From Chara braunii (lineage: Eukaryota > Streptophyta > Charophyceae > Charales > Characeae): DNA of 35,444 nt. The translations under genes and the position numbers were made by a program. Below are positions 10,457 to 19,684 of the stretch, piece after piece; the stretch's first letter is position 1, and each line of letters begins with the position of its first letter. Below the pieces are notes generated by a model. That model made no database searches. It saw only the letters and a list, made by a program, of their open reading frames with translations, and was not told the origin of the DNA. Location: positions 2,065,750-2,101,193 of the forward strand of contig BFEA01000219.1 in NCBI GenBank assembly GCA_003427395.1. The letters run 5' to 3'.

Positions 10457-10740
10457 GGAGGCCGCCACCCCTTCTCCCCTTCCCTATTCTTTAACCCCTT
10501 CTCCTGACCCCGACTCCCCTCCGAGCACGCCTTCCCAAATCTGTTTCTTCTGCACCTTGCCAATGATACCGGCAGGGGGAGATCCTCCTCTCGAGGGGCC
10601 TAGCTTTCTTCCCTGGGTACAATGTAGTCAACGTCACATTGTCCGGTCCCACGGGAGTTGTGCTTGGTATCGGAATGAAAAAAGTTGGAACTGTCCCAAC
10701 TGTCGAACGGACCATGTACCTACGGAAAAACGGTATCTAG
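10457..10740 (+). pseudogene. RING-like zinc finger inserted between RNase H and integrase
   Basis: In the integrase frame, after a Pro/Ser-rich linker (SPLPYSLTPSPDPDSPP), there is a Cys/His cluster: C-x2-C-x23-C-x3-H-x4-H-x2-C-x10-C-x2-C (10542-10703). It ends CAWYRNEKSWNCPNCR, with the Trp-x(n)-CPxCR ending typical of RING-H2 fingers. It is open and in frame with integrase, and separated from RNase H by one frameshift near 10407-10456. RING-H2 proteins usually act as E3 ubiquitin ligases. Any such role here is inference. The H-x4-H spacing is one longer than the usual RING-H2 range, so a PHD-like or other zinc fold is possible. It is distinct from the integrase HHCC finger, which follows at 10998-11120. 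Confidence 0.65.
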
Positions 10741-11996
10741 AAGCCAGAACGGCAGACGGATTTTTGCCAAGCGTCGGCCGAGCGGAAGTCTGGACGGATC
10801 TTCTGCTATTACGGAGACTGACAGGCGACCCACTGACGAAACTTACCAAGGCTGAACGGCAACGTGTCACGGAACGGGCGCACGATTACCGCTGGCAGGG
10901 ATCCGTCCTTCAAAAACGAAAAGATGATGATGTCGACGGATCTAGTTGGCTGACGGTTCCACACCCACAGGTCAGGTTCGATTGGACACGAGCCGGCCAC
11001 GAGGAGGATGCGGTCCACTTTGCAGTCAAATACACGGAAAAAGCAATAGAGAAAAACGGATGGTACTGGTCGGGAATCCGGGAAGATGTGAAATACATCG
11101 TCCGGACTTGCCCGGCCTGCGCGGCCGATAAGGCGCAAATACAGATGCCCCGTACAATAGTGCCTACTCGGGTAGAGCGCCCCTTCCAACGGGTCAGTAT
11201 CCATACGACGGACATCAACGTGCCGAGAGGCCCTATTGATCAAGGAGAACTCAATGTTCTTCTTGTAGCCATAGATCATTTTTCGAAATGGATCGAAGCG
11301 TATCCAATGACCAGCCGGAACTCGCAAGAAGTAGCCTGGTACATTAATCGCTTTTTGTGCATGCACCTGGACGTAGAAGAGATACATATGGACAATGGAT
11401 CCGCGTTCCAGGGGGAAGTAGAGTGACATCTTGTAAGGGCAAACGTTAGAATTTCATACTCCCCAGGGCACTGGCCTCAAGCCAACGGGCTCGTAGAGAA
11501 TGCCAACCGACTTATCAAGACTACACTTAGACGGAATATCATGACAGGTGATACCAGGCCCTGGCCTGTCATAGTCGACCACATTTTGGCCGTCTATTGG
11601 GCTACTCCCCACGGGAGCACTGGGGTGTCCTCGTTCCAACTGAGAACCAATAGCGTCCCCAGAGTGCAGTTGTCACCTCTGGTGGGTACGAAAGTTAGAG
11701 TGACCCAGGCCCAGCACAAGGACAAGGCCCAGCATTACCTGGATCTGATGGCCCGGACTTATCCCGCGTTAGCCCGAAGATGACAAAGGGTCGTAGATCT
11801 GACGCATCAACGGCAGATCCGGGAGTATGAGAACCGACACGCTACAGAGGGACCAATGCCCCGTTATAAAATCGGGGACTTGGTGCAGATACGGAAATCT
11901 GCGCGCTCCTCCAAGATCCACCCATGCTATACCGGCATTTACGAAGTGACAGAAGTTGGCGCACGAGGACAGCACTCCGTGAAGCTGGTCCCCTAA
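10741..11996 (+). pseudogene. Integrase of the Ty3-type element
   Basis: One frame carries the whole domain. The HHCC zinc module has His at 10998 and 11016 and Cys at 11109 and 11118 (GHEEDAVH...CPACAADK, with NGWYWSGIREDV between). The DDE core follows: VSIHTTDIN, where the first catalytic Asp is His at 11202; LLVAIDHFSKWIEAYP; then HMDNGSAF with Asp at 11391; and GHWPQANGLVENANRLIK with Glu at 11496. TGA at 11424 and TGA at 11781 interrupt it. The C-terminal SH3-like segment (PRYKIGDLVQIRKS...YTGIYEVTEV) ends at TAA 11994. There is no chromodomain after it. Function is insertion of the cDNA. This copy is inactive because of the Asp-to-His change and the stops. Confidence 0.92.
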
Positions 11997-12135
11997 CATA
12001 GCACGCAGGCCAGGTCGCTTACGCGACACGCGGCGGCTCTTCGGCTGTTTCAGCCATCTCCGAGCCGCGAATCGGCTCTTGCCCCATCTCCTTCTTTGTC
12101 TTCTTCCTCTTCCCGATCTGCCTCGTCCCTTGGTG

Positions 12136-12705
12136 ATGGGAGTTTCAGGGAGCAGGATGAACCATCACCAGCCGGAGCATGAGCCCCTCGAGCATTTCCA
12201 GACGCCGCTTGCAGATCGCTTGTTGCGGCATCAATTCAATGAGGAGAGGCAGTTGCGATACGACATTCAGCAGGTGAACGTGCCAGCGCCCGGGGTTGCT
12301 GATCTGGTGGCGTACTCGTTACTTTGTGATCGGCTGACGTATGCGGGGGTGTACGTGGACGTGACGCAGTTGCCTGGGCGGGAGGCGACATGAGTGTTCA
12401 TCGAGTTCCGCGCGCTCCAGGTGGCACCTAAATTCGTGCATAGTGTCACCACCTTTATCGGAGACTTGACGATCCTGCCGTAGCCGAGTCGGGAGCTGGC
12501 GTGAAGCTTTGTGCGTGAATACGCGGTGCAGGCGGCCAGATCAGGGGCCAGAGTGCAAGGACGGGGAGGACATCGATTCACAGCCCACGAAGCGCTGTTA
12601 CGCACGGCAGAGGACGGACCAATTGCATTGGTGCCACAGCTCCCCGCGCTTCTTCCTCCCGCTGCCCCTCTCAACATCCAAGCTATTCCCCCTGCCCCGT
12701 ACTAA
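12136..12705 (+). pseudogene. Accessory ORF A downstream of integrase, unknown function
   Basis: A single frame runs from ATG 12136 to TAA 12703, with in-frame stops at 12391 (TGA), 12481 (TAG) and 12502 (TGA). I do not recognise the protein. Visible blocks are a charged N-terminus rich in His, Glu and Gln, then DLVAYSLLCDRLTYAGVYVDV, VFIEFRALQ, SVTTFIGDLTILP and FVREYAVQAARSG, and a Pro/Ala-rich end (LPALLPPAAPLNIQAIPPAPY). The pattern of two hydrophobic strands followed by a helix resembles both halves of the next ORF. There is no transmembrane or fusion-peptide pattern of an env protein. The stop codon abuts the next ATG (TAAATG), suggesting the two ORFs were one coding unit or are translated together. 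Confidence 0.5.
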
Positions 12706-13792
12706 ATGCCTCCCTTCTTCTCTTACACCACTCTCCCCTATCAACTCACGGACGGCCCTTATCCTATGCGGGAGTTCTCGGAGTACTTGGTGGAGCTGAC
12801 TGACGTGGAGCCGCTGCCCTTCGCAGACGAAGACGCGCGGGAATTGCACCGCGCACTATACAAGTCGGTGGTGTTGGGGATGTTCCGGTTCTTCGTGAAT
12901 CACGAAGATCACTGCATCGGGGAGCACTTCGTCGTTTATTACGTCATCACGCGGCCCAAGCCAGCGCAGAGGGAGGGGACGGTGGCGTTGTACCAATTTG
13001 CCCAGCTCCAGACGACCGATCCGAGATTGTTGGAACTCATATATCTTGAGCTCCTATCCATTGCGCAAGTGATCGCGAGCGAGGAAGAGGAGGTCCAACC
13101 ACGATTGCGGACGACGGCCCCGCGGAGAACGTACAACGCGGTCATCATCCCGGATTACATTGCGCACCGCGAGGAGAGGTTGGAGGACTTCCCGGAGGAA
13201 AAGTCGTTGCGAACTCCCTCGTCGTATCCCAGATCCCCCGTCCTCGTGGGACCTTTCCGCTTCCGCCAGCCACCCCGGAGTGCCCCGGTCATTGACATTA
13301 GTAGTTCCTCCGAGCTGGACGGTCAATCCGACCGAGGTGGATTTCATGGTGGAGCCCACCACCATTAGGCTCGAGGCCATTGTGGGGGCGCCGCGCCCTC
13401 ATCCGGCGTGGGAGCGATATCTGACACCCTCTTTTCAAGGGTGTATTGTGGCGCTACTGGCGGGGACGCTCATCTACAAGACCGGGCAGTGTCCCAATGT
13501 GATGTATCACTTCCTTGTCTTTGTGGCGCAGAAGCGGGAGCGACGACCCTACACCGAGACTCATATGGTGATGACGGGTCCCGGACCGTGGTCGGTGCGC
13601 AAGCGGGTGGTGCGAGCGGTGGCGGATCTGGCGCCACGTGTCCTGTCTCATGTGTCGGGGGGCTTTCTCTATCCCTCGTTTGTCCAGCACCACTTCCATG
13701 AGGAGGACGCACCGACGACTCCCGCGGCAATGACCGCTTTCCTTCCACCTATTCCACCCCCTCTTAATCCCGACATCGATCACTTCCTTTGA
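12706..13792 (+). pseudogene. Accessory ORF B downstream of integrase, unknown function
   Basis: ATG 12706 directly follows the stop of ORF A. Frame 1 is open to 13366. After a frameshift near 13310-13335 the reading continues in frame 2 to TGA 13790. I do not recognise it. Two segments look related to one another. The first is LYKSVVLGMFRFF...EHFVVYYVITRPKPAQREGTVALYQF...DPRLLELIYLELLSIAQV. The second is FQGCIVALLAGTLIYK...YHFLVFVAQKRERRPYTETHMVMTG...SVRKRVVRAVADLAPRV. Both have helix, strand, basic turn, strand, helix. An acidic/Ser-rich link (SEEEEVQP, DISSSSEL) joins them. Position after integrase is that of env-like or aORF genes in some plant Ty3 lineages, but no env feature is present. 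Confidence 0.5.
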
Positions 13793-14143
13793 TCACCCTC
13801 GTCTACCTCTCCCCTCTTCTCTCGTTCTCCTTCTCTTCATCGTCTTCCTCTCCTATGCCCCAAAGTTAGCGCGTCGAGACGCGCTGTATGTATACAAAAA
13901 AAAAAAAACTAAAAAGAAATTCAGTGGACTACTTACCAATCGGGCCAGCTGACGATGAAGGGGCCGCCCGATCGGATGTATAATAAGAGGGAGATGACAG
14001 GCGATGCGAAATGCATCGAAGTTGGATAGGAGATGCTCGGGCCAGCTGACGATGAAGAGGCCGCCCGAGCATCCAAAATATGATGACATCAGCAGCCGGG
14101 AGACTGCTAATTTAATTTTTCGGAACCCCCTGCATATCACAAA
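13793..14143 (+). promoter_or_regulatory. 3' untranslated region with two same-loop hairpins
   Basis: The stretch between the last ORF and the 3' LTR holds two hairpins. Stem 13936-13945 pairs with 13966-13975 (one mismatch). Stem 14032-14042 pairs with 14063-14073 (11 bp, perfect). The 20-nt loops (CAGCTGACGATGAAG, then GGGCC or AGGCC) differ by one base, while the outer stem sequences differ. An A13 tract lies at 13896-13908. No clear polypurine tract adjoins the LTR. The nearest purine-rich run is AATAAGAGGGAGATGACAGG at about 13980-13999. Confidence 0.6.
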
Positions 14144-16354
14144 TGTGATAAGCTCAGACCCGTACCGCGGGGCTTGCCGTATCCCTGAGGAAAAATCCCC
14201 CGGAAGCCCCGAAATACGGATGCGAACAAAAAGGGGTTTTTCTTTCTTTTTACTTTTTGTTTTCTTTTTGAAATGGCTTTTTCATTTTTTTTGGTTAATA
14301 CCTCCTGCGCGGGCGAATAACGGCGGCGGTATGAAAACCAAGAAACGGTTTCGGTATGGAAGCTCCGACTTCTTCGCGCGTCTCGCACCCCCGTTTCTTG
14401 CTTTGCGTCCCCGCGCCATCTTCCGTTCTTGCCGCGCGCGTTTCCCCCCCCCATGCAGGACTCTTCGTCTTCCCCTACGCCCAGCCCGATCCTTAACCCG
14501 TCTTCCTACGCGAAGTGATTTGCTGCGTAGTTGGGATGCTCGGATCAATGTGGAGAGCGGAAAACCGCGCACCACTTGAACGAACACCCCAATCACGCAG
14601 GACCATGCAACCCCAAGGGTCGAACCCTCTAACTCCCAACCTTTCTTCTGTCCTCCTCATCTACACCCTGCGCTGGCCGCACCTCGCGCTGACAACCCGC
14701 CACCTCCCGCTCTATAAATTCGCGCAACCCTCTCCTCTCCTTCTCTTTGATCTCGGCTGAAATGTTGCGCGAGCTATGTGCGAAGTCCGTGGCGTCGAAC
14801 AGGCTCGACGAGCCCAAGGACGGGCGGAGTGACGACGCGGGGTGGACCCGCGGTAGACTCGGGGCGAGCAGTGGTGGGGATTGAACGCCGGCCGCGGCAG
14901 GGCCTTGTGGCTATGGTCGTCGGTGGTCTTGGGAAGTTTTGAAGGCTGCGCCTGGGGGCGGCAGTTAATTGAGAATTTTTGTATACAAGAAGGACTCGCT
15001 TTTATCTCAATTGCTTCTTTGTCTATGCAGGACGTGGGTGTGAGGCCCCGAGTGATGGGAGCTTGTTGTGCGCATGAGTGATGTCAAAGGTGTATGGATG
15101 ATTGGATGTCCTGTCAAGGGTTGTTGATTGCATGCATGTATGTGTGTACGTACTTATCCGGGCGGGGACGGGGGAACTGAACGGGAGGACCGTCTGCTTA
15201 GGAGTAGGAGTGTGTTAATCCTGTTGTTCCCCTCCCTTCCGCGGCCCTTCCTGCGCCCACGCGCAGTCTCGGTGTAAACTCACTCTCTCTCTCCCTCTCT
15301 CGCCTTTCTTTTTAAACTGGTAGTCATCGCTTTTGAACTTCTCGTCCCTGGACTGGTGACGTCAACCGTCGGCATCCGCGCGCGCGGTCAACGCCCCCGC
15401 GACAGGGAAGAGAACTTAGATTTCATCATCTTCTGCCGACGCACTAACCTTGAGAGAGAAGGGTCGCATCGAGTGTTGCATGGAGACAGTGTTGTTACGG
15501 ATGACCGGGAGCGCGGGGTCTGGCCCATGTTTATCGCCTACCTCCGATCGTCCCATCTCGCTACTGGCCTTCCCCATCGCAGATGACGACAGCGTCTACT
15601 GCGATGCGGATGTACGGCGTGCTTTGAATCGAACGGTCGGAACGGAGCAAGTCTGTTGGCGAGACCTGCCCCGGGCGCTTAATATTAGGGGAGACGGGTT
15701 CGTCTGAATTGACGGTTTCGATTCCCCGACTCTAATATTGCCTTATACGGATTTGACTGTGTTGCCCTGGTCGGGCGCTCACGCCACGTGGCGGCCGAAG
15801 TTTGATTGTCGCTGGTGTTGCCAGGTGGACTCGTGTTCTTAGCGACGACTGGTCCTGGGTTACGAGGGAGCGGCACGTTTCCCTAGGCTCTCCCGTAATG
15901 CGGGGGCGCTGCCCGCGCAATTTCGAATTCGGGTATCGGCAAGTTCTCCCACCGCTTCACCCTCTCGGGAACTTCCGCGCAGACTTTGTGAGTTCGACGC
16001 CGAGGCTTGAAGGCCTCGAACCAACCACCTATACAATGAAAACCCGACGGCCCGGTCTTCGGCCCTTAGCCATCGTGGCGTCCTCCCCTTGATGCCCTTC
16101 TTCATTTTGATTCATTGCGGCAGTTCGTCCTTGCGGAACTATTCGGTTTTCATTACCCTGGGCTGACCCGACCTCCACGGGACTAACTGGCGAAAGATCG
16201 ATCCCGAGATAACCTCTGGTTCGAAACGAGAGCCTTCCGTTCCCACCGGGAGACTCAACCCCAACGGCCCAAAAATCCTGGGCCACGCCCCTCCTATAAC
16301 TCTAATCGGCGACCCGGTACGGGAAGCCGCGAGGGGGCGTGAGGTTGCGTATCA
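14144..16354 (+). repeat. 3' LTR of the Ty3-type element
   Basis: 2211 bp, direct repeat of 3852-6089, beginning TGTGATAAGC and ending GCGTATCA. The TATA box is conserved at 14713-14718. It lacks the (GC)n-containing tract of the 5' copy and has small insertions near 15637 and 16316. The flanking CACG at 16355-16358 is the right target duplication. The TATCACA directly upstream forms a palindrome with the LTR start. Confidence 0.95.
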
Positions 16355-16482
16355 CACGCGCGCGCCCCCCGGAGTCGCGTTTAATTTTTTCGCGCCACGT
16401 GTCGCGCAGCGCATTTGAACGTGATTGAACGCGGCCCCGGGGGGTATGAACGAGGGTCCAGCGCGTTCAGCCAGTTACAATG

Positions 16483-16490
16483 ACCGGCAC
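16483..16490. repeat. Right 8-bp target-site duplication of TIR transposon copy 2
   Basis: ACCGGCAC follows the transposon terminus GGTTACAATG and precedes LINE coding sequence. It pairs with ACCGACAC at 2553-2560. Confidence 0.7.
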
Positions 16491-18240
16491 TAGAAAAACT
16501 AGCAGCATGGAAAGACAAACACACATCCCTGCTAGACCGAACGCTTGTGATAAATAACGTGGTCATCGCATCACTCTAGTACAGATCAGCGATCTGGGCA
16601 CTGGACAACCCTCTTCAATCATAACAGATGGATCAAAGATTCTCTTGGACAATCCCCGCACTGTATGGACTTTCCATTGCGAGAACTGGTAGCAAGAGGA
16701 GTAATGGGAATACTAAGGGATATCTAGGATCAAATACCAAAAGACTGGCCCTCCTCAGAGGAGATAAGAACTAAGTTACACTATTGCCACCACTCGAACG
16801 AAGCACTTGACGAAATGATTGGGATGATCCACCTGGATTGGGTCCAGATCCTACGAAAAGGCCCCGACATGCAGGAGAGCGACTGGGTGGCCATACGAGG
16901 GAGACCCTAATGGGTGGGCCGCATAGTTGACAGACACCCGCAAGGGGAATCCCTACTCAACCTCTTTAGACTGGGACATGACAACATATTACATAGGCCC
17001 CAACCAGAAATAACGGAATGGGTTTTGGACAACTTGCTATTCCGGATCAGAGTAATACAACACAAAAAGGGATGGCTAGCATTACAACACGAAAAGGGAT
17101 GGCTAGCCTTCAAACCGAATACACCAATTGCTAACCTCCCCTTTGATCCTATCAACTGGACCTGATCTAACATAACAAGCAAAGCTAGAAAATGTATCCG
17201 AGCCCTACACAATCTATCGGTCAAATCCACCTATAGAATGCTAAGGCCAAAGACTAACCTCAAAGACCAGGTATAGGACAGATGGAGGAGACAGTTAAAT
17301 GTTAGTAAGGAGTCACTGCACCCAATCAAGTGGTTCCAAGGGATACGAGCTAGACCCGCCAAAGTGGCCTCCCTACAATGGCAAATTGACCATCGCTGTC
17401 TACCAACCAACGACTGGGTTATAGAGCGATCGTCCCTTGAACAAAGAGGACTAACACTACCCTGGTGCAAATTTTGTGACGCGGTCTTTCCTGCCATGAA
17501 ACTTTCGGAGACAATTGAACACATCTTCCTACAATGCCCTAGGGTGGTCTGGCTCGGGAGGTGGTGGGACAAAATATGGAGTCAACTTGGCACCAATTGT
17601 CCATGGCCATGGGACTGGAAAACTATCCTCTATGAAACCTGGCATCCACCCTAGTTTAACACTTTCTCACACAACCTTTTCAAAATAGGACGCAGGGCAG
17701 TAATGTGGGCCCTATGGTGGAGACATTGCACTCACGAGATGGAAAAAGTCAGACTGGACGGACCAGAATTCACAGACACCATCAAGAAACAGGTACATGC
17801 TGACATCTCCTCTCAGTGGGAACAGGTGAAAATCCGGATCTCAACTCTTCATGACTCAAAGGAAATCCAATAGAATATTCAACGATTTAGTGGCAACTGG
17901 CTTCGAGGAACAAATGGGGGGGTGTTGGGGATGGTGAAAGAGAGCGAAAGGCAAGGAGGGGATCAAAAGATGGCTCACAGGCAGTACCAGCTCTGCTTCC
18001 ATGAATGGACAATACTCGACCCTGCGATTACACTTCGGCCACTCTCGGACTTCCCAGACTCGTTCCCACCTTCTTCGCTGAGCTTAGTGGAACAGTTCTT
18101 ATTTGGGTAAATCAAATCTTTGCTCAGTTAATACTCTGGATCCCAGTGCAATCAATGACAGGGGGAGGGAGGAATTAGTATGTAACAGCAGGTATCTGGC
18201 GCCGGTTTTAGGGTGAAGAGACTCTTCCCCTCCTCTTCCA
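16491..18240 (+). pseudogene. LINE ORF2, 3' part with zf-RVT domain, and start of 3' UTR
   Basis: This continues the LINE gene cut at 2560. The first block LEKLAAWKDKHTSLLDRTLVINNVV (16490-16565) is the post-RT segment of L1-type proteins (W, then LSLAGR-like, then IN-V). The frame then shifts to frame 0 by about 16890 and holds several stops. A zf-RVT domain spans about 17340-17640: KWFQGIRARPAKVASLQWQ, RCLPTNDWV, LPWCKFCDAVF and IEHIFLQCPRVVW give the C-x2-C...H-x4-C pattern. An RRAVMWALWWRH block (about 17691-17726) is the typical Trp-rich tail. Coding similarity fades near 17880. A partial tail repeat begins near 18120. Confidence 0.88.
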
Positions 18241-18699
18241 ATAGCCTGTTCAGTCAATCCTCTGGATCCCACGGTAATCAATGCTGGCAGGAACAATCCT
18301 TTTAATGATATACTCCAATCCCAGTCTGTATATGGGATGCTGGACCCGTTTTCTAGCAGGTGATGCTCCCCACTAAGAGATGGAGCTGCTCCCCATATGT
18401 TAGTGGTGTCTGCTCTTATCAGCACAACTAACACTGGTGGGTTTTTTTATTAAAAAAAAGAAAAATAGCCTGTTCAGTCAATCCTCTGGATCCCAGGGTA
18501 ATCAATGCTGGCAGGAACAATCCTTTTTCTGATATACTCCAATCCCAGTCTGTATATGGGACGCTGGACCCGTTTTCCAGCAGGTGATGCTCCCCACTAA
18601 GAGATGGAGTTGCTCCCCATATGTCAGTGGTGTCTGCTCTTATCAGCACAACTAACACTGGTGGGTTTTTTATTAAAAAAAAAAAAAAAAAAAAAAAAA
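18241..18699 (+). repeat. Tandem LINE tail units with poly(A)
   Basis: Two nearly identical units (18241-18464 and 18465-18699) each start ATAGCCTGTTCAGTCAATCC and end GGTGGGTTTTTTATT plus an A-run. The second ends in A25 (18675-18699), the likely 3' end of the LINE. A truncated, more diverged unit precedes them near 18120-18170. Each unit carrying its own A-tract suggests a duplicated tail or template switching during target-primed reverse transcription. Confidence 0.8.
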
Positions 18700-19684
18700 G
18701 GAATGTGAGGCCTGGTAGCGAGATGTGGGGATGCCTTGGGCAGGCATTCCAAGGGAAAACCAAGGGTTCCTGTTGGGACAATGCTGGCCAGAGCTGGGGT
18801 GAGTCGCGTTGCCCTGTAACGTAGCAAGGTGGGGGCATGAGGCCTGGGAGAGTTCGGCAGGGAATAAGACAGTGTTAGAGATTTTTAGAATGTTTTGTTA
18901 GGGATTCCAGGGGTTTTGAGCATTCGAAGGACTTCAATGGCTTTCCTTTTTGACTTATGCAGCTTGAGTAGCCTAGCGATACGTCAACAGTTATCCATGT
19001 TTTTCCTAAATTTTCCTGAACTCCTTAGCGGAAGCCAGGTAATGGCCCTGGTATTTCAAATGACTTGTATAATTCTATAAGGGAAGCTGGGGCCGGTTCC
19101 CAGCACTTGTTGCTCCCCACGAATAGACTGGAGCATTTGTCCCCCCCCCCCAAAAAAAAAAAAAAAAAACAAAAGGTTCCAAGTACACTTGAAGAAACCC
19201 TTGAACAGGCTACACTTGAAACCCAACTCCACGTCTTGACCAATCCTGGACCAGGATCGCCTGCTGGAAAAAAAAAAGAAAAACAAAAAAAAGGCCCCAC
19301 TTGGAGTGCTGGTGGTACCCATTGGCACTTGAACTCAAGGTACCTCTGGGAGGTACCTTGAGCTCAAGTGCAATTTAGGCCCAGCAGCACTTGAGTTTCA
19401 AGTACGCACACTGGAGAGCAGGAAAGTGAAAGCATTACGGTGGGGTCATTTCCGTCAACCCTCGAGTTCAAGTAGTGTCGAACGAGGCCCCTAGTCTGAG
19501 TATGCCCTTAGTTGGGAGAACACACTTATTACAAAAGACCCAGTGCCTACAGATAGAGGTTTGAAAATAAGGGGAAACTGTAGCTGGGGACAACCATCAA
19601 CATTGGAGCTATACAGACAAAGATCTTTTAAAATTTCCCCTTTTTTTTCTTCCTAATTTATGGGGAAAGAATGAGTATAAGCGT
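18700..19684. other. Intervening DNA with a second LINE-like tail and a short perfect hairpin
   Basis: No gene is supported. Bases about 19037-19168 resemble the LINE tail unit (GGGAAGCTGG...CCGGTTCCCAGCA...TGCTCCCCAC...GACTGGAGC) and end in C10 followed by an A18 tract, so this is a second, diverged retroelement tail. A-rich runs recur at 19267-19294. A hairpin with 22-nt arms (19325-19346 and 19350-19371, one mismatch, 3-nt loop) has the core CAAGGTACCTC. Several ACTTGAA/TTCAAGT motifs lie around it. Confidence 0.55.

Larger units (their letters stand above)
3852..16354 (+). mobile_element. Ty3-type LTR retrotransposon, full length and degenerate
   Basis: Two direct repeats of about 2.2 kb (TGTGATA...GTATCA) enclose a leader, gag, protease, RT, RNase H, integrase, two extra ORFs and a 3' untranslated region. 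The order RT-RNase H-IN is that of Ty3-class elements. The insertion is flanked by CACG and lies in TIR transposon copy 2. The two LTRs differ by many substitutions and several indels, so the insertion is not recent. Coding is interrupted at about 7660 (TGA), 8000 (frameshift), 9552 (TAG), 9630 (frameshift), 10115 (TAG), about 10430 (frameshift), 11424 (TGA) and 11781 (TGA). No chromodomain is visible after integrase. Confidence 0.95.
2561..16482. mobile_element. hAT-like TIR transposon copy 2, enlarged by a palindrome and a Ty3 element
   Basis: Termini are CTGTGTTGCC on the left and, read in reverse complement, CATTGTAACT on the right. The corresponding terminus of copy 1 is CTGTGTAACC. Both ends are crowded with TTGAACG-type motifs in both orientations (2576-2660 and 16380-16475), as expected of subterminal transposase-binding repeats. 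It is flanked by an 8-bp duplication and lies inside the LINE RT gene. Without the Ty3 insertion (3852-16354 plus one duplicated CACG) it would be about 1.4 kb, and about 0.54 kb without the palindrome as well, so it is a small non-autonomous element with no transposase. Bases 2704-2777 hold a 34-bp G-rich unit repeated at 40-bp period, and 2802-2869 an A-rich and TG-rich tract. Confidence 0.75.

Noticed and set aside
12136-13792. Env gene
   Set aside because: No signal peptide, no clear transmembrane anchor and no furin-like site or fusion segment; only the position fits.
18099-18838. Two similar minus-strand ORFs over the LINE tail units
   Set aside because: They are translations of the duplicated LINE 3' tail, and the differences between the copies are mostly amino-acid changing, so there is no sign of coding selection.
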